From Bacteroidia bacterium (lineage in GTDB: Bacteria > Bacteroidota > Bacteroidia > Chitinophagales > Chitinophagaceae): DNA of 64,000 nucleotides. Positions 37,901 to 46,527 of the stretch are shown one piece after another; position 1 is the first letter of the stretch, and every line of letters starts with the position of its first letter. Both the position numbers and the translations under genes were made by a program. Where the stretch lies: the NCBI GenBank assembly GCA_030426665.1, contig JAUHYD010000008.1, forward strand, positions 153,156 to 217,155, in the 5' to 3' direction. A model generated the notes under the pieces. The model was not told where the DNA came from, did no database searches, and was given only the letters and a program-made list of their open reading frames with translations.

Positions 37901-39460
37901 TCCCACCCGTACCATCATTGTGTCTGTGTTTACACATCCGTTAGCCGTAACCAAAGTAATTGAAGCTATATAAATGCCGGTTGCGGTATAGGTATGATTC
38001 GTAAGGCTCCCTCCCGACAACACCGGGGAACCATCTCCGAAATCCCACGTATAAGATGTAATCGGATACGGGTACGTATGGCTGGAACTATCCGGCTGAT
38101 ACGTAACCGCATCAACTGAAAAGTTTACGAACAGCGGCACACATCCGTGGTCCGGATATGCATACCCTTTCACCACGAAGTCATATATGGTATCTCTGTG
38201 TATAACAGTATCCACACAGCCTAATGCGTCAGTAACCACCAATTTTGTTTCCTTAACACCGTTAGTAGCATACCCATGCGAGGCCGTAGTCCCGGTGCCG
38301 AATGCGCCACCCTCAAATAACCAAAGCAAAGTGCTTCCGGAAGGTGCCGTTGCCGAGTAAGACAAGGAAACCGGTGCAGGACACGGCTCCAACGGGGTAC
38401 GCGTCACAACCGCAACAGGAGGCGGTGCTACGGTAATAGTGTGCGTCACTACGTCTACGCAATGTCCGTTATTAATGGACAGCGTAACCGTATATGTGCC
38501 GGGAGACGAATAAGAGTGATTGCCTGTAAAAGAGGTATCTGTAACGCCGTCTCCGAAACTCCACGTCCGCGACAAATGCGCAGAACTTGTATTTGTAAAA
38601 ACCACTGCCTCATCTAAACAAACAGTAGCCGGACCTGAAAATGCAGCGGTAATATCCCCTACAAAAACATAAGCAGGGCGCAGCAGAGTGGCAACACAGC
38701 CCTGCCCGTCAGTAACCGTAAGGCGAACGTCGTAAAGACCGGGAACGCTGTAGGTTGCCGTCGGTGAGGGAGCCGAAGAAATCATCCCCGCTCCCAAGTC
38801 CCATAGATAGCTGAGTGGCGCTATACCGGTTGTAGTATTAACGAACGTAATGGCACCCGGTGGATTACAAACACTTGCCGGACTGGCAAAAAAGCTGGGA
38901 TAAGGAGGAGAAAGAACCTCTATATAAGCTGGCTTGGTAAATATCCGTTGACATCCTGCGGTATTTGTCACTACCAATGTGATATTGTACATACCAGTAG
39001 TACTAAAAGCGTGCGTCGGGTTGGCGGCAGTAGAACCGGAACCGTCGCCGAAGTTCCATGCATAGGTCATGCCTCCGGGAACGCCGGGTGTGCTGAGGTT
39101 TGTAAATGTCACCGATGCTCCCGGACATATCGTCGTATCACTCGCCCTGAAATCTACGGTCGGCAACGGGTGAACCGTAATGACCATCGTGTGCGTATCG
39201 CTAGTTGACCCCGATGAAGCGGTAAGTGTGACCGTAAAAGTGCCGGCGGTAAGGTAGCTTGTAGAAGGATTAGTGGTAGGGGTAATTACGCCATTTCCCA
39301 GGTCCCAGGAGTAAGATGTAGCCCCCGTAGAGGTATTGGTAAAATGCACAACATGTGGCGCACATCCTGAAGAAAAGTCAACGGTAAAACCCGCAGAAAC
39401 CTGCGCTGTTCCGGTCGTTAGAAACCCCAAAAGAAATAATATTGTCAGGCTTAGGCGCAT
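34922..39460 (-). CDS. Giant PKD-repeat surface protein with type B T9SS domain (copy 1)
   Basis: The 1512-residue product begins with a signal peptide (MRLSLTILFLLGFLTTGTAQ). It continues with the same series of ~14 PKD modules, three closing modules and a type B end (FVPTVFTPNGDGENDVF). It is the first gene of the tandem array on the minus strand, with 130 bp before copy 2. It is the most diverged at its first module (TSYSWDLGNGVITPT, where the other copies have a TFGTSGSS-like or AFGTSGSS-like loop). It probably contributes to surface adhesion or gliding. Confidence 0.9.
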   Translation of the reverse strand: MRLSLTILFLLGFLTTGTAQVSAGFTVDFSSGCAPHVVHFTNTSTGATSYSWDLGNGVITPTTNPSTSYLTAGTFTVTLTASSGSTSDTHTMVITVHPLPTVDFRASDTTICPGASVTFTNLSTPGVPGGMTYAWNFGDGSGSTAANPTHAFSTTGMYNITLVVTNTAGCQRIFTKPAYIEVLSPPYPSFFASPASVCNPPGAITFVNTTTGIAPLSYLWDLGAGMISSAPSPTATYSVPGLYDVRLTVTDGQGCVATLLRPAYVFVGDITAAFSGPATVCLDEAVVFTNTSSAHLSRTWSFGDGVTDTSFTGNHSYSSPGTYTVTLSINNGHCVDVVTHTITVAPPPVAVVTRTPLEPCPAPVSLSYSATAPSGSTLLWLFEGGAFGTGTTASHGYATNGVKETKLVVTDALGCVDTVIHRDTIYDFVVKGYAYPDHGCVPLFVNFSVDAVTYQPDSSSHTYPYPITSYTWDFGDGSPVLSGGSLTNHTYTATGIYIASITLVTANGCVNTDTMMVRVGSPPTVTFTASPTHVCYGDSVYFTATVLTGTVTNFEWSFGDGSGTSSSTGITHIYSYPGTFSVTLTPVHNGCPGPPYVMPGVIIVDSPMAVIKDSLMCSPATRVAFTNMSLGADTHIWFFGDGTSSTLDDPIHDYPAISVYTVTLTTHNIASGCRDTARLVVNLVQPTTDFIADDTAVCEGDDVYFTSSVTGGSISTYLWRVNGLTEPWQISSTLRDTFDVRGLYTIQLIVKYPTGCFDTITKEDYIMVGKPTAGFVATPIPGCWPLTVTFTDTSSDVTGSTFTAFGWDFGDGATALVTTPTVTHTYTLPGTYDVVELVTDNIGCIDTLESPSLVTVYKPEATFVASNTHPCINIPTNFTNTSTGIVSSFWIFGDGTTSTATSPAHAYSATGTYTVKLVVTDAHGCTDTAESIGLINVTKPTAAFSMSDTFSICPPLLVNFTNTSTGATVYHWDFGDGNISSLVTPTNMFDTPAYYAIRLVAEDAWGCTDTATNHLNLYGYAGSLTYTPLTGCVPLLVHFHAAISNVPSIIWDFGDGSTSVMSAVDSTSHYYTLPGAYVPKLILSDHTGCQNSSIGPDTIKVDEITAEFTVEPAACIGVPFTFKDTSTYYWSPVDTWLWTLNGDTTSLTSPPYQLDTPGSITVTLTVSNGWGCTATGTGTVVVHPPPEVYTSPDTVVCVSDPATLTGFGATSYVWGPATEVSCVECNPTTASPPVVSTYSVIGTDDNGCKDTAEVTVGLRTHTYANAWQDTSMCFGASVPLFDTGGHKYLWLPAGGLDDNTISNPTASPGSSITYTVIAQLGSCIPDTDYVRIEVFSLPTVDAGIDQEVLAGTPIELRATGYNIAAYEWSPRTGMSCYNCANPQVAVAKTTQFTVTVTSPQGCQASDSVSVYLFCNSKQVFVPTVFTPNGDGENDVFYPRGTGISIIKSFRIYNRWGEMMFERTNIELNDASNAWNGSYMGDIPRPDVYVYVIYATCSTGQPVMIKGDVTIIR

Positions 39461-39664
39461 AGGTACATTTAAGTGAGAAACAATATAAGGTGTATAAATT
39501 TAATAATATTTGCTCAAATAAAATGCGTTATCAATCAAAAAAGTTAAAAAAAAATTCACCCAAATACAAATACGCACCTTATAACACAAGGCGCACTTAT
39601 AGAACAAATTGTTGGTATGAGTAATAAGAAATAGCGGAAAATCCTACTTTTTTTGCATAGAATA

Positions 39665-41530
39665 TCAACCGAGCATGCGCTCAAGGTCGTCCATCTTCAA
39701 CATCGAAAATGTCTTTTTGCCGTCCGGAGTTAACTCAGGTTGAGTACAGGCAAAAAGCTCATCAATAAGTCCTTGTTGCCCTTCCGGCTGGCGGATGGCC
39801 TCCGTGTTATTTGCCAGTCGCTTTGCCATTGCTGCTATCAATAAGTCGGAACGGTGACCGGTAGCATCCGGAGACTCATGCTTTAGCTGCTCTACTACAT
39901 CGTCCAGTACTTTTTTTTCTGCTCCGGAAGATAATCCCGGCGGAACACCCTGCACGACAAATGTATTTTTACCAAACGGTGTAATATCAAACCCTAGCCG
40001 AACGAGGTCAGGTATTGCTTCCTGAAGCAAAAGGGCATCCTGTGGCGACATCTCATAAGATGTAGGAAACAGAATGCGCTGCGACGCTGCATTTTCATTA
40101 TTCCATACCCCCAACAGCCTTTCGTAGCAGATACGCTCTTGCGCCCTGCGAATATGCACCAGCATTATACCCGATTTTACAGTGGCAACAAGCATGGAGT
40201 CTCTAATCAGCATCATGCTGCCGCTGCCCTTTCCTTCGGATGTACTACCGCTTAGCATGCTACCCTGTGTAGCTTCGCCCTGTACGTCGCTATATCTGTT
40301 GTAGTCCTGGGCCGCCTTTTCAATATTAGTTGCCGCCGGGGTATTTGCTATTTCATAAAGTTCTTTCCATTGCTTCAGGCTGTCTTTCTGCTCTATCGCA
40401 TGCGCCTGCCCTCTATCGCTGAAGGTGTTTGCCAGATACCCTTTTTGTGTTTGCTCTTTTTGCTTATCAGTAAATGGCAACCGCACTGATGGCAATTGCT
40501 GTATCTCAGGATTTAATGTAAAGTCCAGCGACGGTGCAATATTGTATCTGGCGAGCGAATGTTTTACAGCTGCCATTAAATACGAGTACATTAGTCTGTC
40601 GTCTTCAAACTTCACCTCCTGCTTTGTTGGGTGTACATTTACATCCACCTTGGCGGGGTCTGCTTCCAGAAACAACACATAAAAAGGATAGGTGTCCTTT
40701 TCCAGTAAACCCTCATACGCCTGCACTACCGCATGGTTGAGATAAGGGCTCTTGATAAATCTGCCATTTATGAAAAAATACTGCATACCCCTGGTGCGCG
40801 TACTCGCCTGAGGCTTGCCCACAAACCCATGTATATTCAGCATATCTGTCTCCTGCTCTACCGGCACCAGATTTTTTGCATGATTATTACCTAACAAACC
40901 CAAAATACGTGCCTTCAGATTATCTACTTCCAACCTGTATTGCTCCACACCGTTGTTCCACATGCGGAAACCGATACCGGGATTTGCCAGCGCAACTCGG
41001 GTAAACTCATCCAGTATATTCCGTAACTCCGTATTATTACTTTTCAGAAAGTTTCTCCTGGCAGGCACATTGAAAAACAGATTCTTGACCATTATTGTCG
41101 TCCCGGGATTCACGGCACAAGGCTCCTGCGATTTCACGTCTGTACCCTCCACAATGATACGGGTTCCGGTTTCTGACTGCTCCTGCCTTGTTTTCATTTC
41201 TACTTGTGCAACAGCGGCAATGGATGCCAAAGCCTCCCCCCGAAAACCCATCGTCCGTATCTTGAACAAGTCGTCAATACTTTTTATTTTGGATGTGGCA
41301 TGCCGTTCAAAACTCATACGTGCATCGGTAGCACTCATGCCCTTACCGTTGTCGGTTACTTGTATCAACTCCTTTCCTGCGTCCTTTATGATTAACTGAA
41401 TTTCGGTAGCACCGGCATCAATCGCATTCTCCAACAGCTCTTTTACGGCAGAGGCAGGTCTTTGGATTACCTCTCCCGCAGCTATCTGGTTAGCAATATG
41501 ATCCGATAAGAGTTGTATTACGTCAGGCAC
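39665..41530 (-). CDS. mutL: DNA mismatch repair protein MutL with substituted endonuclease motif
   Basis: MutL links MutS mismatch recognition to strand removal. The 621-residue product has intact GHKL ATPase motifs in the N-terminal third: ELLENAIDAGAT, DNGKGM, GFRGEALASIAAV. The start is GTG at 41530 (reading MPDVIQLL). In the C-terminal domain the DQHA-x2-E-x4-E nuclease motif of many MutL proteins reads HIRRAQERICYE: Asp and His are replaced. The zinc-site C-x-H-G-R-P-like segment reads CTQPELTPDGK. From memory, Bacteroidota MutL proteins often have a modified motif, so incision may rely on another nuclease. Confidence 0.93.
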   Translation of the reverse strand: MPDVIQLLSDHIANQIAAGEVIQRPASAVKELLENAIDAGATEIQLIIKDAGKELIQVTDNGKGMSATDARMSFERHATSKIKSIDDLFKIRTMGFRGEALASIAAVAQVEMKTRQEQSETGTRIIVEGTDVKSQEPCAVNPGTTIMVKNLFFNVPARRNFLKSNNTELRNILDEFTRVALANPGIGFRMWNNGVEQYRLEVDNLKARILGLLGNNHAKNLVPVEQETDMLNIHGFVGKPQASTRTRGMQYFFINGRFIKSPYLNHAVVQAYEGLLEKDTYPFYVLFLEADPAKVDVNVHPTKQEVKFEDDRLMYSYLMAAVKHSLARYNIAPSLDFTLNPEIQQLPSVRLPFTDKQKEQTQKGYLANTFSDRGQAHAIEQKDSLKQWKELYEIANTPAATNIEKAAQDYNRYSDVQGEATQGSMLSGSTSEGKGSGSMMLIRDSMLVATVKSGIMLVHIRRAQERICYERLLGVWNNENAASQRILFPTSYEMSPQDALLLQEAIPDLVRLGFDITPFGKNTFVVQGVPPGLSSGAEKKVLDDVVEQLKHESPDATGHRSDLLIAAMAKRLANNTEAIRQPEGQQGLIDELFACTQPELTPDGKKTFSMLKMDDLERMLG

Positions 41531-41549
41531 GATACTGATAGTTTACTTA

Positions 41550-41557
41550 CAAAGATA
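41550..41557 (-). promoter_or_regulatory. Candidate -7 box (TATCTTTG) for mutL
   Basis: On the minus strand TATCTTTG matches TAnnTTTG exactly and lies 19 nt before the GTG start at 41530. No -33 TTG is visible. Confidence 0.45.
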
Positions 41558-41680
41558 ACCCCTTATCATTATTCCCTAAGTCGAAGTATTTCACAATGCA
41601 CATTATACTCGTTTCGTAACGACAACACAAAGTTTTAAATTGATTAATAATTAATTATCATAAAATCCTCCCTCATTTCC

Positions 41681-41688
41681 TAATTTTG
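41681..41688 (+). promoter_or_regulatory. Candidate -7 box (TAATTTTG) for nadC
   Basis: TAATTTTG matches TAnnTTTG and lies 44 nt before the nadC start, in the mutL-nadC divergent spacer. Confidence 0.4.
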
Positions 41689-41732
41689 CCCGCATCTATT
41701 CAGATTCACTTTACCCGCTAAAGGCAAATACA

Positions 41733-42572
41733 TTGGACACAAAAGCGTTTATTGAAGCAGCACTAAGAGAAGACGTAGGTCAGGGAGATTTTTCGACACT
41801 TGCCTGCATACCCTATGGTAAGAAGGGCAATGCAATTTTAAAAATAAAGGAAGATGGAATTCTTGCCGGTGTTAGTCTGGCGCAGGACATATTCCATTAT
41901 CTGGAACCCGGAGCCGTGTTCAACATAATGAAGCAGGACGGTGATACTGTATATGTCGGAGATATCGCATTCGAGGTGACAGCTGACGTACAGACAATTC
42001 TTAAAGCTGAGCGGCTTGCCCTTAATTGCATGCAGCGGATGAGCGGTATAGCTACACTTACCCGTCGGTATGTTGACGCAATAAAAGATTTCCGTTCTGA
42101 AATTCTGGACACCCGCAAGACAACGCCGCTATTCAGAATGCACGAAAAAGATGCAGTCCGAATAGGCGGAGGGTGCAACCACCGAATGGGCCTATATGAT
42201 ATGGTAATGCTGAAGGACAACCATATTGACTATTGTGGTGGCATAGAAAAAGCAATAGAGCAGACCAACAAATATCTGAAAGACAACAATCTACAACTTC
42301 AGATAGAAGTAGAAACCAGAAATATTGACGATGTAAAGCGCGTTTTGGCAGTTGGCAATGTTGACCGCATCATGCTGGACAACTATACGCCGGCACAAAT
42401 TGAGGAAGCCCTTGCCCTTATCAACGGACAGTATGAAACGGAAGCATCGGGTGGCATTACGCTGGAAAATGTAGCAGATTATGCCAGGACAAATGTCGAC
42501 TACATATCAGTAGGTGCCATTATACATCATGCTGTAAGTATGGACCTCAGCCTGAAGGCCCAATTGTCATGA
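41733..42572 (+). CDS. nadC: Nicotinate-nucleotide pyrophosphorylase (carboxylating), quinolinate phosphoribosyltransferase
   Basis: NadC converts quinolinate and PRPP into nicotinate mononucleotide in de novo NAD synthesis. The 279-residue product has LDTRKTTPLFR (quinolinate/PRPP Arg-Lys site) near residue 130, GGGCNHRMGLYDMVMLKDNH after it, IEVETRN, and EASGGITLENV near the end. All are in the usual order and the length is normal. The best start is a TTG at 41733, since no ATG fits upstream of the conserved AFIEAALREDVGQGD. The stop overlaps the next gene's start by 4 bp (ATGA), so the two are translationally coupled. Confidence 0.95.
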   Translation: MDTKAFIEAALREDVGQGDFSTLACIPYGKKGNAILKIKEDGILAGVSLAQDIFHYLEPGAVFNIMKQDGDTVYVGDIAFEVTADVQTILKAERLALNCMQRMSGIATLTRRYVDAIKDFRSEILDTRKTTPLFRMHEKDAVRIGGGCNHRMGLYDMVMLKDNHIDYCGGIEKAIEQTNKYLKDNNLQLQIEVETRNIDDVKRVLAVGNVDRIMLDNYTPAQIEEALALINGQYETEASGGITLENVADYARTNVDYISVGAIIHHAVSMDLSLKAQLS

Positions 42573-43450
42573 GTGACCTCAGGCATATCGTTTTTATAGT
42601 CAACCCCAGGTCCGGTGTAGAACGGCAAAAGGAAATCAGCCGCGCAGTAGATGCGCACCTTGACGACCAACTGTACACATACGAGATTCTCACAACCGAA
42701 TATGCCAAACACGGTATAGAACTGGCCCGGCAAGCTGCAAATAATGGTGCCTATGCTGTTGTAGCGGTTGGCGGCGATGGCTCAGTAAATGATATAGCAA
42801 AAGGACTCGCCGGCACAGACACCATTCTGGGTATTATTCCCAAAGGCTCCGGTAACGGGATGGCTCGAACCATCGGTATTCCGCTAAATGTTGACAATGC
42901 TGTAAAGGTTATCAACTCCGGTAAAACACAAGCAATTGATGTGGCATATGCCAACGACAATCTATTTATCAGTAATGCTGGCGTTGCTTTTGATGCGCTT
43001 ATCTCCAAAAAGTTCGCAAAAAGCGAAAAAAGAGGATTGTTGGTGTACAGCTGGCTGGTAACCAAATACTTGTGGAAGTACAAAGTGTGGGACTTCACCA
43101 TAACCATCGACGGCAAGACCTTCAAAGAGCGGGCATTTATGGTCAATGTTGCCAATGGCAAACAATTCGGCTACAACTTCCACATTGCCCCAATGGCGAG
43201 CTATACAGATGGTCTGTTAGATGTCATCATTATCCGGAAGTTCCCGAAGATCCTGGGAGGTGTTATTGCGTTCAGAGCAATGAAGGGCACTATCGGAGGC
43301 AGTCCGTATGTGCAACATTTTACCGGCAATGAAATTACCATATCGCACCCCGGATTGGACCTGATGCAGACCGATGGAGATGCGCATAAGTGCAGCAACA
43401 ATATATCTTTCCGCATACAGAAAGGCGGACAACGTATGATTGTGCCTTAA
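42569..43450 (+). CDS. Diacylglycerol/lipid kinase family protein (YegS/DagK-like)
   Basis: The 293-residue protein carries VNPRSG near the N-terminus, GGDGSVNDIAKGL (nucleotide loop) near residue 70 and IPKGSGNGMART next. These are hallmark motifs of the DAGK catalytic domain. The end (TDGDAHK) completes the lid region. Family members phosphorylate diacylglycerol, ceramide or related lipids on the inner membrane face using ATP. The substrate is not determined. It overlaps nadC by 4 bp, which implies co-expression but no obvious pathway link. Confidence 0.88.
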   Translation: MSDLRHIVFIVNPRSGVERQKEISRAVDAHLDDQLYTYEILTTEYAKHGIELARQAANNGAYAVVAVGGDGSVNDIAKGLAGTDTILGIIPKGSGNGMARTIGIPLNVDNAVKVINSGKTQAIDVAYANDNLFISNAGVAFDALISKKFAKSEKRGLLVYSWLVTKYLWKYKVWDFTITIDGKTFKERAFMVNVANGKQFGYNFHIAPMASYTDGLLDVIIIRKFPKILGGVIAFRAMKGTIGGSPYVQHFTGNEITISHPGLDLMQTDGDAHKCSNNISFRIQKGGQRMIVP

Positions 43451-43611
43451 CTGTCGGAGCAAACTCAATGTGGCTGCTGCAGTATTAATACTCACTAACG
43501 GCAACGCTCTTCAGGCTACTTCCGGGTTTCATCCACCTAATAAACCGCAATAAACTTTCTTAAACGGCGCAGATAGGTTATTTTTACGTTTTTCAACAAA
43601 TAAATCAAATC

Positions 43612-44619
43612 ATGAAATTAGTTTCCTATTCCGACAACGGCCGCAAGCAGCTGGCATTTCTTATAAATGATAAAATATATGCCACAACCAATGTAGACCA
43701 CAACCTGCCGAATACGATGCAGGAGCTACTGGAAAACTGGGATAAGCATATAGATGCTATGCGTGCTGCTGAAAATGAAATTAAAACCGGTGAAAAGAAG
43801 GTGGAAGGTATCGCACACCTTGGAGCAGACGTTCTGGCACCTGTGCCGGACCCTACGTCTTGCAGAGACGGGTATGCATTCCGTCAGCACGTAGCTGCGG
43901 CACGCAGAAACAGAAAAGTGGATATGATACCGCAGTTTGATCAGTATCCAATTTGGTATTTCACTAATCACAATGCTATTCAGGGACCGGGACCTATTCA
44001 TGTTATGCCTGATCACCTGAAAAGACTTGACTTTGAACTGGAAGCAGCCATCGTAGTATGCAAAAAAGGAAGAAATATAAGTGCAGCTGAGGCAGACAAT
44101 TACATAGGCGGTTATATGATCATGAATGATATGAGTGCCAGAACATTGCAAATGGAGGAAATGATGCTGAACCTGGGACCAGCAAAAGGAAAAGACTTTT
44201 GTACTGTGATAGGACCGATGCTCGTAACCCCCGACGAACTGGAAGCATACAGAATACCTGCTAAACCGGGACATACAGGCAATAACTACAACCTGAAAAT
44301 GACCTGTAAGGTGAACGGCGTACAGGTGAGCGAAGGCAATATGGGCGATATGGACTGGACATTTGCCGAAATTCTGGAGCGTTGCGCCTATGGCGTGGAC
44401 ATTCTGCCCGGCGATGTAATAGGTAGCGGTACCGTAGGCACCGGTTGCTTTCTGGAACTGAATGGTACAGGAAAACTAAACAACCCTGACTATAAAGAAC
44501 AATGGCTTAAAGACGGCGATGTGGTGGAAATGGAAATAGACTTTCTCGGTCATCTGTCCAACACCATAGTTGCAGAAAAGAGCGATTGGAGTATACTTGC
44601 ATTGAAAAAGGGCGTGTAA
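43612..44619 (+). CDS. Fumarylacetoacetate hydrolase family protein
   Basis: The 335-residue product has the FAH C-terminal fold landmarks: DFELEAAIV (E-x-E metal ligands) near residue 142, MNDMSAR (Asp ligand), KGKDFCTVIGP, and SGTVGTGCFLELNG near the end. Family members cleave or isomerise beta-diketo acids and related compounds in aromatic and sugar-acid breakdown using Mg2+ or Mn2+. The substrate cannot be fixed here. The next gene is a 3-hydroxyacyl-CoA dehydrogenase 34 bp away, so a shared catabolic route (aromatic or fatty-acid-like) is plausible. Confidence 0.85.
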   Translation: MKLVSYSDNGRKQLAFLINDKIYATTNVDHNLPNTMQELLENWDKHIDAMRAAENEIKTGEKKVEGIAHLGADVLAPVPDPTSCRDGYAFRQHVAAARRNRKVDMIPQFDQYPIWYFTNHNAIQGPGPIHVMPDHLKRLDFELEAAIVVCKKGRNISAAEADNYIGGYMIMNDMSARTLQMEEMMLNLGPAKGKDFCTVIGPMLVTPDELEAYRIPAKPGHTGNNYNLKMTCKVNGVQVSEGNMGDMDWTFAEILERCAYGVDILPGDVIGSGTVGTGCFLELNGTGKLNNPDYKEQWLKDGDVVEMEIDFLGHLSNTIVAEKSDWSILALKKGV

Positions 44620-44653
44620 TCTGCCTTATTGAAAAATATTCTAACTGATAAAC

Positions 44654-45808
44654 ATGAATCTAAAGGTTGGAGTCATTGGCTCCGGTGCCATGGGGTCGGG
44701 TATTGCGCAGGTAGCCGCCACAGCCGGACATAATGTGACACTTTACGATAATAACGCAGCGGCATTAGTCAAAGCAAAAGAAAAACTGACGGCTATTCTT
44801 CTGAGACTGGAAGAAAAAGGCAAGATACCTGCAGCAAGCGAAGTGCTGGAGCGTATCACATTTGCAGAACAGCTGGAAGCATTTGCTGATTGTGGCTTGG
44901 TTATAGAAGCTATAGTAGAACGTCTGGACATTAAAAAAACTGTATTTGCCGATACGGAGCGCATCGTCAGCGATACTTGTATTCTGGCAACCAATACCTC
45001 CTCGCTTTCCGTAACGTCTATTGCGGCCGCTTGTAATAACCCTTCAAGGGTGATGGGGTTGCACTTTTTTAATCCTGCCCCGCTAATGGCGCTGGTGGAG
45101 GTAGTACCGGCAATCCAGACAAATCCGGCATTAATTCCCGTAGCAACGGAACTGATGAAAAGCTGGGGAAAGACACCCGTTACCGCAAAAGACACACCGG
45201 GCTTCATCGTTAACAGGGTTGCCCGGCCATTCTACGGAGAAGCAATTCGCATATATGAAGAGGGAATAGCAGATATTGCCACCATTGACCACGCCATGAC
45301 AACCGTTGGCGGTTTCAAAATGGGGCCATTTACGCTGACAGACTATATAGGGCATGACGTTAATTATGTAGTTACAGATACCGTTTTTCAGTCATTCTTC
45401 TACGACCCGCGGTACAAACCGTCATTTTCTCAAAAAAGATTGCTGGAAGCTGGTTGGCTTGGGAGAAAAGCAGGAAAAGGCTTCTACGACTATACAGAAG
45501 GCGCCCCGAAACCACAACCCAACACAGACCCGGCAAAGGCTACGGAAATAGTGGAGCGCATAGTAGCAATGCTTATCAATGAGGCTGCTGATGCGCTTTT
45601 GCTCGGGGTAGCAAGTGTTGCGGATTTGGAAACAGCAATGACAAAAGGGGTCAATTACCGCAAGGGGTTGCTGGCATGGGCAGACGAATGGGGAGTGCAA
45701 AAATGCATAGACATTCTCGATAATTTGTACAACCAATATCACGAGGACAGATACCGTGTAAGTGTACAATTACGAAAACAAGCTATGGAAAATAAAAAAT
45801 TTGTTTAA
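44654..45808 (+). CDS. 3-hydroxyacyl-CoA dehydrogenase
   Basis: The 384-residue enzyme oxidises 3-hydroxyacyl-CoA to 3-ketoacyl-CoA with NAD+. It has IGSGAMGSGIAQ (NAD loop) at residues 8-19, TNTSSLSVTSIA, NPSRVMGLHFFNPAPLM (catalytic His region) and DTPGFIVNRVARPF. GRKAGKGFYDY follows near residue 280. A second C-terminal helical 3HCDH domain of about 85 residues makes it longer than the ~280-residue butyryl type and more like PaaH-type enzymes of phenylacetate breakdown. It follows the FAH-type gene and is probably in the same operon. Confidence 0.9.
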   Translation: MNLKVGVIGSGAMGSGIAQVAATAGHNVTLYDNNAAALVKAKEKLTAILLRLEEKGKIPAASEVLERITFAEQLEAFADCGLVIEAIVERLDIKKTVFADTERIVSDTCILATNTSSLSVTSIAAACNNPSRVMGLHFFNPAPLMALVEVVPAIQTNPALIPVATELMKSWGKTPVTAKDTPGFIVNRVARPFYGEAIRIYEEGIADIATIDHAMTTVGGFKMGPFTLTDYIGHDVNYVVTDTVFQSFFYDPRYKPSFSQKRLLEAGWLGRKAGKGFYDYTEGAPKPQPNTDPAKATEIVERIVAMLINEAADALLLGVASVADLETAMTKGVNYRKGLLAWADEWGVQKCIDILDNLYNQYHEDRYRVSVQLRKQAMENKKFV

Positions 45809-45817
45809 TTTTCGGTG

Positions 45818-46504
45818 ATGAAATCAACACTTCTGGCTCTTCTGCTCTCTTTTTCGGTATTAAAGGGCTATTCTCAGAAGAATACAATTATTGGTTTGTT
45901 CGGTGGTGGCGGTGTTGCCACGGCTAATAACTATGACATTGGCTTGTCCGGTGGATTAGATTATGCCAAGGGTGTTGCGTTGCGTTCATTCTTCGGAGCA
46001 GAGGTATTCTATCAGCAATTTTCGCTGCTTTATGACAATGAAGCCAATTCTGCCCGCCATGCTACCGGATATGCCGGAGAAATAACCCGTCACAGTAGTG
46101 CCTACTTTTTTATTGCACCTAAATTCAGGTATTGCGCAGGAAGAAAGCAAAACATTCATATCTACCTCAATGCCGGTATCGGTATGGGCATGGGCGGCTA
46201 TGATTCGGTTCGGAAATTCAATACTATTTCTACTCCTAATGGATATTTAAGAACGGACACCACCCTTGATATGTCTGAAAATATCAATAGTATGGTGATG
46301 CGTATAGGTGTGGGATGTACCCAATACCTGCCGATTGGCAACCATTGGCGATTTACACTTACAGAAGATATTGGCTTTATACCCGGTAGCCTCACTAAGA
46401 CCAGCGACTTTACAGACGTAACGCGCACTAATTATAGTCCGGCAAAAGTCAACCCAACTTACTTTTCGATACGCATAGGGATATCGCATACTAAGTTCCC
46501 GTAG
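45818..46504 (+). CDS. Outer-membrane beta-barrel protein, uncharacterised
   Basis: The 228-residue product starts at the ATG at 45818 (MKSTLLALLLSFSVLKGYSQ, signal peptide); a GTG one codon earlier is unnecessary. The mature part has alternating hydrophobic/polar strands with many Gly and Tyr (NAGIGMGMGGYD, FTLTEDIGFIPG), typical of small OmpA-like or PorT-like barrels. I cannot name a family. The following gene encodes a protein of the same size and style, so they form a pair. Confidence 0.7.
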   Translation: MKSTLLALLLSFSVLKGYSQKNTIIGLFGGGGVATANNYDIGLSGGLDYAKGVALRSFFGAEVFYQQFSLLYDNEANSARHATGYAGEITRHSSAYFFIAPKFRYCAGRKQNIHIYLNAGIGMGMGGYDSVRKFNTISTPNGYLRTDTTLDMSENINSMVMRIGVGCTQYLPIGNHWRFTLTEDIGFIPGSLTKTSDFTDVTRTNYSPAKVNPTYFSIRIGISHTKFP

Positions 46505-46527
46505 TTATCACTAACTATTTTCGGAAT

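Noticed and set aside
25509..39460. Possible CRISPR-like or DNA tandem repeats within the PKD genes
   Set aside because: The repetition is at protein module level (about 85 residues per unit) and coding; no short direct repeats with uniform spacers are present.
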